Positions 15,578 through 23,977 of a stretch of DNA of 32,767 nt are shown here, piece by piece; position 1 is the stretch's first letter; each line of letters opens with the position of its first letter. Both the position numbers and the translations under genes were made by a program. This DNA comes from Oscillospiraceae bacterium (GTDB lineage: Bacteria; Bacillota; Clostridia; Oscillospirales; Ruminococcaceae), in assembly GCA_017399765.1 (NCBI GenBank), contig JAFQBH010000042.1, positions 1 through 32,767 on the forward strand, in the 5' to 3' direction. The notes under the pieces were generated by a model, which saw only the letters and a program-made list of their open reading frames with translations, did no database searches and had not been told where the DNA came from.

Positions 15578-15626
15578 TTGACAACGTAACAATGTTACGC
15601 TATAATGTGACCGTAACATTGTTACG
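15578..15626 (+). promoter_or_regulatory. yhbD promoter with two palindromic operators
   Basis: A perfect consensus sigma-A promoter: TTGACA (15578-15583), 17 bases, TATAAT (15601-15606). The spacer is filled by CGTAACAATGTTACG (15585-15599), a 15-bp palindrome. A second site, CGTAACATTGTTACG (15612-15626), lies on the expected start point. The two are exact reverse complements with centres 27 bp apart. The arrangement predicts strong repression by a dimer that blocks RNA polymerase. The regulator may be YhbD itself, whose N-terminus is MerR-like, or a TetR-type protein elsewhere. Confidence 0.88.
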
Positions 15627-15663
15627 CATATATGCAATTTTTAAAAAAAGGGAGGTTTTGCCG

Positions 15664-16044
15664 ATGGATTTAAGCGACAAAAACCTTATCTCCAAAAAAC
15701 AGCTTCTTGAAAAATATGAAATTTCCTATGGCGCGCTCTATCGCTGGAAGCGAAAAGGTCTTATTCCGGAGGATTGGTTCATAAAAAAATCCACCACCAC
15801 CGGTCAGGAAACTTTTTTCCCGAAGGACCTCATCACCGAAAGGGTTGAACTTATCCTTGAAAAAAAGGAGGACGTTCTTCTTGATGAACTGGCGGAAAAA
15901 ATTTCCGGTGAGGAGGAAAACAACGCAAAAATCGTTATCGAAACGGTTTTCGGCGAAAAAGTTTTCTTTTTAAAGGATATAAAAAACATAAATCTGGTTG
16001 ATAAAAACGGAAAAACCAGAAAAATCGAAATTTTGGAGGACTGA
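15664..16044 (+). CDS. yhbD: YhbD family protein (DUF4004, MerR-like helix-turn-helix)
   Basis: A 126-residue protein. Residues 8-45 (I-S-K-K-Q-L-L-E-K-Y-E-I-S-Y-G-A-L-Y-R-W-K-R-K-G-L-I-P-E-D-W-F) are a MerR-like winged helix, and T-G-Q-E-T-F-F-P-K-D is the family signature. The C-terminal half is beta-rich and less conserved. In Bacillus, YhbD precedes the bactofilins YhbE/YhbF, and here too the bactofilin-like gene follows three bases later. AGGGAGG precedes ATG 15664; upstream in-frame starts lie within the promoter. The protein probably regulates its own operon through the palindromes at 15585 and 15612, an inference. Confidence 0.88.
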   Translation: MDLSDKNLISKKQLLEKYEISYGALYRWKRKGLIPEDWFIKKSTTTGQETFFPKDLITERVELILEKKEDVLLDELAEKISGEEENNAKIVIETVFGEKVFFLKDIKNINLVDKNGKTRKIEILED

Positions 16045-16047
16045 AAA

Positions 16048-16761
16048 ATGGATATGAAAATTTCAGGTGCCGGAGTTATCGGCGGCGGCGAATATGATAA
16101 AATTTCAATAAGCGGAAGCGCAAAGGCGGAAGGTTTTATCCGCTGTAAAAATTTCGAATGTTCCGGCGCTTTCTCCGGAAATTCGGATATCGAATGTGAA
16201 AACGATATAAAAATTTCCGGTGCTTTCAAAAACACCGGAAAAATCAAGACAAAGGAATTCGAAACTTCCGGAAGCGCAAAAACCGGCACAATTTCCGCGG
16301 AAATCATCAGGGTTGCCGGAGCTTTTAAGGTTGAAGGAAATCTTAAAGCGACCGAACTCAAAATCGGCGGCGGTCTTAAAACCGAAGGCGACATAGAGGC
16401 GGAAAAAGCCGAAATAACCGGCGGAGTTTCCTGCGGCGGACTTATCAACGCGGAAGAAATAAAAATCGAACTTTCAAATTCTTCAGGTTCAAAAGCCGAA
16501 AGCATTGGCGGAAGCAGAATTGTTATTGAAAATTACAGGGAAAAAGGAATTATCGAGCGAATTTTCGGAAGAAAAACCTGCGGCTTCGTTGTTTCAGAAT
16601 CCATCGAAGGCGACGAAATCATAATCGAGCACACCAAGGCAAAAAACGTTACCGGAAAATACGTTATGATCGGTGAAGGCTGTGAGATCGAACTTCTTCA
16701 GTATTCCGAAAACGCGGAAATTTCGCCTAAAGCAAAAATCGGAAGATGCGAGAAAATCTGA
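16048..16761 (+). CDS. Bactofilin-like polymer-forming protein (YhbE-like)
   Basis: A 237-residue protein consisting almost entirely of short beta-helix repeats with the recurring pattern I-S-G-[AS]-[AF]-K and G-x-I-x-x-x-x-x-x-x-G, the bactofilin type of cytoskeletal protein that polymerises without nucleotide. The length equals that of Bacillus YhbE. It is translated three bases after yhbD with a GGAGG site between, so the two form an operon. Bacillus homologues affect cell surface and motility assembly; the role here is not known. No membrane segment is present. Confidence 0.82.
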   Translation: MDMKISGAGVIGGGEYDKISISGSAKAEGFIRCKNFECSGAFSGNSDIECENDIKISGAFKNTGKIKTKEFETSGSAKTGTISAEIIRVAGAFKVEGNLKATELKIGGGLKTEGDIEAEKAEITGGVSCGGLINAEEIKIELSNSSGSKAESIGGSRIVIENYREKGIIERIFGRKTCGFVVSESIEGDEIIIEHTKAKNVTGKYVMIGEGCEIELLQYSENAEISPKAKIGRCEKI

Positions 16762-16771
16762 TATATAACAA

Positions 16772-16804
16772 AAAACCGGCGCATAAAAATGCGCCGGTTT
16801 TTTC
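16772..16804 (+). terminator. Rho-independent terminator
   Basis: Stem AAACCGGCGCAT / ATGCGCCGGTTT with an AAAA loop and a T-run. Confidence 0.92.
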
Positions 16805-16813
16805 AGAACGTAT

Positions 16814-16866
16814 TTTCTCTCCCTCAGTCAGCTTCGCTGACAGCTCCCTCATCAGAGGGAGCTTAT
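16814..16866. repeat. Two-hairpin dispersed repeat, copy 5
   Basis: Identical over all 53 bases to copy 3 at 9668-9720. Its last bases include the stop codon (TAA on the minus strand, 16863-16865) of the DHHW gene, so the element supplies the end of that coding sequence. Confidence 0.85.
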
Positions 16867-17966
16867 TTTTTAAGAATAAAGCTGTCGTTGAGGATAAGGC
16901 TGCTGTAAATCATAAGGACGTCCGCGCCTTCAAAATCAACATATTCTCCGATGAAATTCGGAAGAAGATAGCGGGTATCGATAATTGTTATCTTCGAATA
17001 ATCGCGCATTAAAAGCGGCGCAAGGGAAGAACCGAAGGAATCGCGGAAAATTATAAGGTGGCGGTCGCTTTTGGCGGAAGAGTTTGTGACTTCCAGAAGC
17101 GGAACCGCACCGGAAAGATAGAATTCATAAGGGTCCTTGCCTTCGAGCTTATCGAAATCATAAATTCCGCCTTTCAGACCGGTTTCATAATTGAAAACGC
17201 TCATGGATTCAAGTTCCGGAGTTGTGAGATAAACGATTTTTTCCGGCTTGAGCGGAAGGGCGCTTTGGCCGTAATAAACACCGTGGAAATTTTCCGTTGC
17301 AACCTTTTCCTCAAGGTCCTCAAAAGGTCTTGCTTCAAGGTGAACAAGAATTTTTTCCGCAACCCCGGTGATGTCCTGCTGCTGCCAATGGGTATCGGTA
17401 AGGTAATAATCGCTTTCGTCAACAAGGTCAAAAATCTCTACGTGGTTTGCGAAGGGAAGTTTTTCCTTAAAGAAGCCGATCATATAATCGTAATCCATCT
17501 GTGGATAGCCGTTTTTTTCGCCGAGGTAAGCGTTTTTATCCGGAACAACGGAGAAAAGGACTTTGTTAACCTTGCCTTCCATATAGGTTTCATAAAGTTC
17601 GTTAAAACGCAAAGCGGCATAATCGAGGGAATCCTGGTTTATGGGAAAATCGAGCTTTGCGATATGGCCGTCGGCAAAATAAAGTTCGTTGTTATCGGAA
17701 AGTCCGAAAAGATAATATTGCGCAAGGGCTTTTACGCTGCGGAAAGTATCCCTGAAGGGGAACTGGTCATTGGTATAGTCCTCAAAATTATCCATAAAAT
17801 CGCCGTTAAGAAGGGTCTTTATGGAAAGTTCCGGAAGCTGTTCAAGGGGTCTGCGTTCGCTTTCGGAAAAATCACCGGCGGGTTTGAGCACCGCGAAAAG
17901 GGAGAGCCCGAAGATGAGCAGAGCCATAACGATTATTGTATAAATATATTCTGTTTTCTTTTTCAT
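16863..17966 (-). CDS. DHHW/AlgX-like accessory protein for O-acetylation
   Basis: A 367-residue protein with one N-terminal membrane segment (about residues 8-28, after M-K-K-K-T-E-Y) and an extracytoplasmic SGNH-type domain. Y-L-T-D-T-H-W (D-x-H-W) and the serine motif F-R-D-S-F-G-S-S-L are the catalytic features of the AlgX/AlgJ and DHHW families. The MBOAT gene lies immediately upstream, 13 bases away; such pairs move acetyl groups from the cytoplasm onto a surface polysaccharide. ATG 17966 follows AGGAGG; the frame is open 19 codons further but overlaps the MBOAT gene. The target polymer cannot be deduced. Confidence 0.88.
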   Translation of the reverse strand: MKKKTEYIYTIIVMALLIFGLSLFAVLKPAGDFSESERRPLEQLPELSIKTLLNGDFMDNFEDYTNDQFPFRDTFRSVKALAQYYLFGLSDNNELYFADGHIAKLDFPINQDSLDYAALRFNELYETYMEGKVNKVLFSVVPDKNAYLGEKNGYPQMDYDYMIGFFKEKLPFANHVEIFDLVDESDYYLTDTHWQQQDITGVAEKILVHLEARPFEDLEEKVATENFHGVYYGQSALPLKPEKIVYLTTPELESMSVFNYETGLKGGIYDFDKLEGKDPYEFYLSGAVPLLEVTNSSAKSDRHLIIFRDSFGSSLAPLLMRDYSKITIIDTRYLLPNFIGEYVDFEGADVLMIYSSLILNDSFILKK

Positions 17967-17979
17967 TTTTCCCGCCTCC

Positions 17980-19383
17980 TTAGAATCTGAAATAGAGGAA
18001 CGGGTTAAAAGATCCGTCCGCAAGATATCCGGTTACCATTATGAGCACCGCCGCAAAACCGAGAGGTTTAAGCACAGCGAAGGTTTTTCCGCCGATTTCG
18101 GTGGAATCGATTTTTTTGAGCATGGTTTTGACAGCCGGAGTTGCCAGAAGAGAACCGGCAACGAACATAAGCGCATAGCTTTTGAGGTAATAAAGGGTCG
18201 CGGTACCCGCAAAAGGAATTCCCGCAAGACCGAACATTCCTTTAAGATCCTCAAGAGCTCCGCCGATGCTCACAGAATTGAAGATAACAAATCCGATTGC
18301 GGTGAAGAAAAGGACATAGATATGTCTGAGCACCGCGGGAGCTTTGTCGAGATGTTTTTTGAGCCACATTTTTTCAATTACGAGCAGAGTTCCGTAGAAA
18401 AGGCCCCATACAATGAACTGCCAGTCGGCTCCGTGCCAGAAACCGGTAAGGAACCAGACAACAAAGATGTTGAAAAGGAATCTCGGGGTGCTCACCCGGT
18501 TGCCGCCAAGGGGAATATATACATAGTCACGGAACCAGCTTCCGAGGGACATATGCCAGCGGCGCCAGAATTCGGTGATGCTTTTTGAAATATAGGGGAA
18601 ATCGAAGTTTTCGAGGAAGGTGAAGCCGAAGATTCTTCCGAGACCTATTGCCATATCGGAATATCCGGAAAAGTCGAAATATATCTGGAGCATAAAAGCC
18701 GCCGCATAGATCCAATAAAAGAGCACGGTTTTTTCGTCGCTTGCGCGGAAAATTGAACAAAGTTCGCCGAAGGCATTTGCAAAAAGAACTTTTTTCCCAA
18801 GACCGATGCAGAAACGCTGGATTCCGTAAGCGGTTTTTTCAAGAGTATGGGTGCGGTTTTTGAGCATATCGGCGATATCGACGTAACGGACGATAGGACC
18901 GGCAATAAGCTGGGGGAAAAGCACGACATAGGTTCCGAAATCCAGAATGTTTTTGTTTGCTTTGGTGTCGCCGCGATAAACATCGATGGTATAGCTCGCG
19001 ATCTGGAAGGTATAGAAGCTGATGCCTACCGGAAGAGCTATTTTAAGAAGCGGAACAGAAAGTCCCGTTGCGGCGTTGAAGTTGCTTATGAAGAAATCCG
19101 CATATTTGAAATAGGCAAGGAAGGAAAAGCTTATGACAACGGAAATTATCATAAGTATTTTTTTCATTTTCGGGGTTTTTGCCCCATCCATCAAAAGCGC
19201 AAGCCCCCAGGCGGAAATTATTGAAGCCGCCATAAGGAAAACATAAACCGGTTCGCCCCAGGCATAGAAAACAAGGCTGTAGGCAAAAAGCACCGCGTTT
19301 TTAAGCTTTTTCGGCACCGCAAAATAGGTTAACAGAACAAGCGGCAGAAAATAATAAAGGAAAGGAATGCTCGAAAAGAGCAT
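17980..19383 (-). CDS. MBOAT-family O-acyltransferase (AlgI/DltB-like)
   Basis: A 467-residue membrane protein with about ten or more hydrophobic segments. The start F-S-S-I-P-F-L-Y-Y-F-L-P-L-V, the motif Q-L-I-A-G-P-I-V-R-Y, F-W-R-R-W-H-M-S-L-G-S-W-F-R-D-Y-V-Y-I-P-L-G-G-N-R and the catalytic-histidine segment T-G-F-W-H-G-A-D-W are all typical of AlgI/PatA-type transferases. It is expected to pass acetyl groups across the membrane for the DHHW protein encoded downstream. GGAGG precedes the ATG. No clear promoter was identified in the 100 bases upstream. Confidence 0.94.
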   Translation of the reverse strand: MLFSSIPFLYYFLPLVLLTYFAVPKKLKNAVLFAYSLVFYAWGEPVYVFLMAASIISAWGLALLMDGAKTPKMKKILMIISVVISFSFLAYFKYADFFISNFNAATGLSVPLLKIALPVGISFYTFQIASYTIDVYRGDTKANKNILDFGTYVVLFPQLIAGPIVRYVDIADMLKNRTHTLEKTAYGIQRFCIGLGKKVLFANAFGELCSIFRASDEKTVLFYWIYAAAFMLQIYFDFSGYSDMAIGLGRIFGFTFLENFDFPYISKSITEFWRRWHMSLGSWFRDYVYIPLGGNRVSTPRFLFNIFVVWFLTGFWHGADWQFIVWGLFYGTLLVIEKMWLKKHLDKAPAVLRHIYVLFFTAIGFVIFNSVSIGGALEDLKGMFGLAGIPFAGTATLYYLKSYALMFVAGSLLATPAVKTMLKKIDSTEIGGKTFAVLKPLGFAAVLIMVTGYLADGSFNPFLYFRF

Positions 19384-19479
19384 GGATTCACCTCCAAAAG
19401 TTTTTTGAACAGAAAAGTTTTAAAAGTTTTGATTTTTTATAAATCAGAATTTTTAAAGCCCTTTTGTTTTAACAATACC

Positions 19480-19515
19480 GGGCGCACCGGAAAGATGCGC
19501 CCGATAGTTTTTTTT
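19480..19515. terminator. GGGCGCA/TGCGCCC hairpin between lipoprotein and MBOAT genes
   Basis: Stem GGGCGCA (19480-19486) / TGCGCCC (19496-19502). The T-run follows on the plus strand, while the gene to be terminated is on the minus strand, where the tail is only CGGTATTGTT. It may work weakly, or may simply be a dispersed hairpin like the one at 9470. Confidence 0.45.
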
Positions 19516-19519
19516 AAAA

Positions 19520-20077
19520 TTATGCGATTGCTTCGCTGTAAACGATTTCTGCTGCGGGATATGCTGCGGAAAGTTTTTCTTCAAAAGGATTAATTGCGTC
19601 GTTGATTCCGAAGGAAGCGACAACATATTCATTTCCGATGGTTGCGATTACCATTTTGTCCGGGAAACCGCACATCCACTGAGCGGAAGCGATTGCTTCG
19701 TGCATGGTTTCTGCGAAAGCTTTTGCGTCGGCAACTTTGAAAGCGCCTGCGGTGAAGGAGTTAAGGTTCATTCCGTGAACAAGAGCTGCTGCTTCAAGAG
19801 TTTCGGTTCCTGCGGGAACAAGAAGAACGCCGGTGAGGAAATCTGCGTTGGTAACGGTGCCGGGAGCGCCATCTACCATGTTGTCATAGTCGCCGCCCAT
19901 TGCGAAGAATTTTTCGTCTTCGCCGAATTCGCCCCAAACGGTTTCGAGAATTTCGAGAGCGGAACCAACGGTTACTTCTTCGCCGCCGTTTTCGCCTTCT
20001 GCGGGTTCGGTGCTTCCGCAGGCTGCGAAAGAAAGCATCATTACTGCTGCAAGAACAAATGCAAGGATTTTTTTCAT
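19520..20077 (-). CDS. Uncharacterised small lipoprotein
   Basis: A 185-residue predicted lipoprotein. M-K-K-I-L-A-F-V-L-A-A-V-M-M-L-S-F-A-A-C has the lysine, hydrophobic core and lipobox (F-A-A-C) of a signal-peptidase II substrate. The mature part starts with a low-complexity Glu/Gly linker, then a single domain with W-M-C-G-F-P-D-K and a C-terminal S-A-A-Y-P-A-A-E-I-V. I have the impression of similar lipoproteins in gut clostridia, but know of no assigned function. AAAGGAA precedes the ATG. It stands alone between the MBOAT operon and the copper ATPase gene. Confidence 0.8.
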   Translation of the reverse strand: MKKILAFVLAAVMMLSFAACGSTEPAEGENGGEEVTVGSALEILETVWGEFGEDEKFFAMGGDYDNMVDGAPGTVTNADFLTGVLLVPAGTETLEAAALVHGMNLNSFTAGAFKVADAKAFAETMHEAIASAQWMCGFPDKMVIATIGNEYVVASFGINDAINPFEEKLSAAYPAAEIVYSEAIA

Positions 20078-20249
20078 TTTTGTTTAATTCCTTTCAGTTT
20101 TTAAATTTTTAATTAGTTTTTGTGTTTTTTTGCTTTTAATGCGCATTTGAAAAAAAGCGCGTATATATTAAGTGCGCGAAAAATCAAATTTTCTTGCATA
20201 AAATTTAAAAAATTTTTATGAATTTTTTGTTTCGGGCACAAAATACCGG

Positions 20250-22901
20250 TTATTCAAGATGATATCCCGCTTTTTCAACCGCTTCGCGGATAAGTTCCTC
20301 CGGAACTTCGGCGGTCATTTTTACAACGGCGTTATCATAAAGGCAGGAAGCTTTTGCTTCGGTGATTTCCGGAATTGCTTCAAGGGCTTCCTTAACATGG
20401 GCTTCGCAATGGGCGCACATCATTCCGGTAATCTTATAAGTTTTTTCGATGATTTCCGGTGCGGTTTCCGGTTCTGCGGAAACGTCTGCATTCTCCGGAA
20501 TTTCGGCAGGTTCTTCCGTGCGGATAATATCCTCCCCTACGGTGACATCTGCAGTTTCCGAAACCTCGGCTACGGTAACATCTGCAATTTCCGCAATTCC
20601 GGCCGTGGGTTCAAGTCCCGTCACCTTGCTTTTGCGCTTTCTGTCCTTCTTAGGATTAAAAATATCAATAAGGTTAAGGCGCAGTGCGTTGCTTACAACG
20701 CAGAAGCTCGAAAGGCTCATTGCCGCGGCACCGAACATCGGGTTAAGTTCAAGGCCGAAGGAAACAAGTGCGCCTGCGGCTATCGGAATTCCGATTGTGT
20801 TATAGATAAACGCCCAGAAAAGGTTCTGGTGAATGTTCCGGAGGGTTGCTCTTCCAAGGGCGATTGCCGCAGGAACATCCGAAAGGCGGCTTTGCATAAG
20901 AACAACGTCGGCGCAGTCGATTGCAACGTCCGTTCCGGCTCCGATTGCGATTCCTATATCCGCGGAAGTAAGCGCGGGAGCATCGTTTATTCCGTCGCCG
21001 ACCATTGCGACCTTTCCTTTTTCTCTAAAGCGGCGGACGGCTTCTTCTTTTCCTTCCGGAAGAACGCCGGCAATCACTTCGTCAACGCCAACCTGCGCAG
21101 CAATGGCTTTTGCGGTTCTCTCGTTATCTCCGGTGAGCATTACGGTATGGATACCCATGTTTTTAAGGCGGGAAATCGCTTCCGGGCTTTCCTCTTTTAT
21201 AACGTCCGCAACGGCGATCGTTCCGAGGAATTTTCCGTTTCCGCTGAAGAAAAGCGGAGTTTTTCCCTCTTCGGAGAGTTTTTCAGCAAGTTTTTCGGTT
21301 TCTTCCGGAATTTGCGCGGTGGTTTTTATGAAATCAAAATTTCCGCCGAAAACGGAAATTCCGCCGAGGATTCCGGTGACTCCGTTTCCGGGAAGGGCAT
21401 AGAAATTGGAAACCGGCGCGGACTGGATTTCGGCTTCTTCGGATTTTCTGATAATTGCCTTTGCAAGGGGGTGTTCGCTTTTTGCTTCAAGAGCAACGGC
21501 AATTTTAAGAAGAGCCGTTTCGGAAACATCTTCCGCGGGAATTATATCGGTAACGGCGGGTTCGCCTTTTGTAATGGTACCGGTTTTGTCCATAACCACA
21601 ATTTCGGTTCTTCCGGCTTCTTCAAGAGAAGCGGCGGTTTTATAAAGGATTCCGTTCTTTGCGCCGACTCCGCTTCCGACCATAATTGCAACGGGAGTTG
21701 CAAGACCGAGAGCGCAGGGACAGCTTATTACAAGAACGGAAATTCCCCTTGCAACGGCAAAACCGACCGTTTCGCCGAGAAAAAGCCAGACGAGAAACGT
21801 TATTACGGAAATTGTTATTACGGCGGGAACAAAAATTCCGGAAACCTTGTCCGCAACTTTCGCAATGGGCGCTTTTGTTGCGGCGGCTCCTTCCACCATT
21901 TTTATAATCTGAGAAAGAGTCGTATCTTCGCCGACCCTTGTTGCTTCGCATTTTATAAATCCGCTCTGGTTAATGGTTGCGGCGGAAACGGAAGAACCGA
22001 CCGTTTTATCCACCGGAACGCTTTCACCGGTAAGGGCGGATTCATTGACCGCAGTTTCGCCTTCAAGGATAATTCCGTCAACGGGAATGCTTTCGCCCGG
22101 GCGGACAACAAAAATTTCACCTTTACGGACTTCTTCAATACCTACGGAAATTTCTTCCCCTTCGCGGATAACCGTCGCGGTTTTCGGCGCAAGGTTCATA
22201 AGAGAACGGAGAGCATCGGTTGTTTTCCCTTTTGAACGGGCTTCCAGCATTTTTCCTACGGTTATAAGCGCAAGAATCATCGCCGCGGATTCAAAATAAA
22301 ATTCGTGGAGATAATGGTGGGCGCCGGAAAGATTTCCGGCAATAACTTCTTCGCTCATAAGATAGAGCGCATAGACGCTATAAACAAAAGAAGCGCCGGA
22401 ACCGAGGGCAACAAGGGTATCCATATTCGGGGCTTTATGGACAAGACCTTTGAAACCGCTTATAAAGAATTTTTGGTTTATCACCATTACTATTCCGGTA
22501 AGAATAAGCTGAACAAGGCCTATTGCAATGCAGTTTTCCGCAAGGAAAGCCGGAAGCGGCCAGTTCCACATAACATGACCCATTGAAACATACATCAGGA
22601 CCGCAAGAAAACCGACAGAAGCCCAAAGGCGTTTTTTTAGGACCGGCGTTTCTTTATCCTCAAGGGAATCCGCATTGTTTTGTTTTCTGTCCCTGGGATT
22701 TTCGGTTTTGAGCGAAGCGCCATAGCCGGCTTTTTCAACCGCGGAAATTATTTCCTCCGGTTTTGCGCTGCCGGAAACCCCCATGGAATTTGTAAGAAGG
22801 CTTACGGAGCAGGAAGTTACTCCCTCCACTTCCGAAACCGCTTTTTCAACTCTTGCGCTGCAGGCTGCGCAGCTCATTCCGGTTACGTTATATTGTTCCA
22901 T
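20250..22901 (-). CDS. copA: Copper-translocating P1B-type ATPase with N- and C-terminal metal-binding domains
   Basis: An 883-residue heavy-metal ATPase that expels monovalent copper. Residues 1-65 are an HMA domain with G-M-S-C-A-A-C (Cys11, Cys14). The core has TGES at 291-294, the intramembrane C-P-C at 394-396 that defines the Cu+ class, the phosphorylated Asp438 in D-K-T-G-T and G-D-G-I-N-D-A-P-A near the hinge. Unusually, a linker of about 75 residues with repeated A-D-V-T-V-A/G-E units leads to a second HMA domain at the C-terminus (residues 820-883; G-M-M-C-A-H-C, Cys829 and Cys832), resembling a fused CopZ chaperone. Promoter at 22987-23014. No copper regulator gene is adjacent. Confidence 0.96.
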   Translation of the reverse strand: MEQYNVTGMSCAACSARVEKAVSEVEGVTSCSVSLLTNSMGVSGSAKPEEIISAVEKAGYGASLKTENPRDRKQNNADSLEDKETPVLKKRLWASVGFLAVLMYVSMGHVMWNWPLPAFLAENCIAIGLVQLILTGIVMVINQKFFISGFKGLVHKAPNMDTLVALGSGASFVYSVYALYLMSEEVIAGNLSGAHHYLHEFYFESAAMILALITVGKMLEARSKGKTTDALRSLMNLAPKTATVIREGEEISVGIEEVRKGEIFVVRPGESIPVDGIILEGETAVNESALTGESVPVDKTVGSSVSAATINQSGFIKCEATRVGEDTTLSQIIKMVEGAAATKAPIAKVADKVSGIFVPAVITISVITFLVWLFLGETVGFAVARGISVLVISCPCALGLATPVAIMVGSGVGAKNGILYKTAASLEEAGRTEIVVMDKTGTITKGEPAVTDIIPAEDVSETALLKIAVALEAKSEHPLAKAIIRKSEEAEIQSAPVSNFYALPGNGVTGILGGISVFGGNFDFIKTTAQIPEETEKLAEKLSEEGKTPLFFSGNGKFLGTIAVADVIKEESPEAISRLKNMGIHTVMLTGDNERTAKAIAAQVGVDEVIAGVLPEGKEEAVRRFREKGKVAMVGDGINDAPALTSADIGIAIGAGTDVAIDCADVVLMQSRLSDVPAAIALGRATLRNIHQNLFWAFIYNTIGIPIAAGALVSFGLELNPMFGAAAMSLSSFCVVSNALRLNLIDIFNPKKDRKRKSKVTGLEPTAGIAEIADVTVAEVSETADVTVGEDIIRTEEPAEIPENADVSAEPETAPEIIEKTYKITGMMCAHCEAHVKEALEAIPEITEAKASCLYDNAVVKMTAEVPEELIREAVEKAGYHLE

Positions 22902-22986
22902 TATATAAAAACACCCCTTTTCGGTTTGTTTTGAAAATTTCTGGAAAAGCGGCGGAAAGCCGCCTTTACCCCATTATGCATATATT

Positions 22987-23014
22987 ATTGTAACATATTT
23001 TAAATAAAAAACAA
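22987..23014 (-). promoter_or_regulatory. Promoter of the copper ATPase gene
   Basis: On the minus strand TTGTTT (23009-23014), 16 bases and TACAAT (22987-22992), preceded by TGT as an extended -10. A CGGCGGAAAGCCGCC-type hairpin lies in the leader (about 22951-22966). Confidence 0.5.
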
Positions 23015-23120
23015 CCGCCGTTTTTTTTGATTAACCATATTTTTCATTTTAATTTCGGAATAAAATTTTCCCTTCCGGCAAAAATATTGCCAAAGGATTT
23101 TTTAAAAAGGTGGTTATAAA

Positions 23121-23828
23121 ATGAAAAACAATAAAAAAGGCGGTCTTGGCGGTTTTCTTGCGGGAAAAGGTTTTTATGCCGCAATGGCGGTTTGTCTTAT
23201 CGGCGCTGTGGGCGCCGCTTGGGTAACGGCCGGAAGAGCCATTGATTCCATAGGCGAAAAAGATAATGTTTCCGTTCCGGAAAACAGGGTCGTTTCTGAA
23301 GAAAAATATGATCCTGATGATTCCATTTTTGCTTCCGAGGACGTTGCAAAACCGAAAGAGGACGTTAAAATTGAAGAGCCTGAAACAAAAAAAGAAGAAA
23401 ACACTTTCAGCTTTTTCAAAAAAAACAGTTTTTCAATGCCGCTTAAGGGAGAAATTTCCGGAAATCACAGCGGCGGTGAACTTGTAAAATACGAAGCGCT
23501 TAACGAGTGGCGCACCCATGACGGAATCGATATTGCCGGTGAAATCGGTTGTGAAATAAGCGCCGCCGGCGACGGAAAAATTCAATCGGTAACAACCGAC
23601 CCCCTTTGGGGCACTGTTGTTGAAATTTCCCACGAAGGAAACCTTGTTACAATTTACAGCGGTCTTGCGCCGGAAGTTTCAGTAAAAGCCGGCGATGAAG
23701 TTAAAAGCGGCGACGTTATCGGAAAACTTGGTGAAACAAACCTTGCGGAAGTTGATAAAGAATCTCATCTTCATTTTGCCATGAAGGAAAACGGAAAATT
23801 TATCGACCCGATGACAAAACTCAAATAA
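23121..23828 (+). CDS. M23-family peptidase, SpoIIQ-like
   Basis: A 235-residue protein with one N-terminal membrane anchor (about residues 17-36), an acidic, proline/lysine-rich linker and a LytM/M23 domain (about 105-235). Zinc-site motifs are intact: T-H-D-G-I-D-I-A gives the H-x-x-x-D pair and S-H-L-H-F-A gives the H-x-H pair, so it may still cut peptide cross-links. The single anchor plus short M23 domain resembles clostridial SpoIIQ, the forespore protein of the engulfment channel; clostridial forms often keep the zinc site. Other envelope peptidases cannot be excluded. AAAGGTGG precedes the ATG; no convincing sigma-F promoter was found. Confidence 0.85.
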   Translation: MKNNKKGGLGGFLAGKGFYAAMAVCLIGAVGAAWVTAGRAIDSIGEKDNVSVPENRVVSEEKYDPDDSIFASEDVAKPKEDVKIEEPETKKEENTFSFFKKNSFSMPLKGEISGNHSGGELVKYEALNEWRTHDGIDIAGEIGCEISAAGDGKIQSVTTDPLWGTVVEISHEGNLVTIYSGLAPEVSVKAGDEVKSGDVIGKLGETNLAEVDKESHLHFAMKENGKFIDPMTKLK

Positions 23829-23834
23829 AAAAAC

Positions 23835-23865
23835 AGCGGGCGGAAATTTTCCGCCCGCTTTTTTA
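23835..23865 (+). terminator. Rho-independent terminator
   Basis: Long stem GCGGGCGGAAA / TTTCCGCCCGC with almost no loop, followed by TTTTTT. Confidence 0.92.
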
Positions 23866-23923
23866 CCTTCTCAGAGGAGGAGGGATTTTTTATTACGGTG
23901 GAAGTTGATGTTGGTTTCCACCC

Positions 23924-23977
23924 TTCCGTCTTTCGCCTTCGGCGAAATCCACCTCCCCTGATAGGGGAGGTTTTTTT
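23924..23977. repeat. Two-hairpin dispersed repeat, copy 6
   Basis: CCCTTCCGTC then TTTCGCC-ttc-GGCGAAA then CCTCCCC-tgata-GGGGAGG and seven T. It is the last copy before the mobile-element junction. Confidence 0.7.

Noticed and set aside
20259-22235. A 658-codon open frame antisense to copA
   Set aside because: copA has all P-type ATPase motifs in its frame. The antisense frame stays open because TTA, CTA and TCA codons are avoided in the core genes, which removes antisense stop codons.
23035-23066. Sigma-F promoter upstream of the SpoIIQ-like gene
   Set aside because: CCATA and GGAATAAAAT are only loosely similar to the sigma-F boxes and miss key -10 positions.
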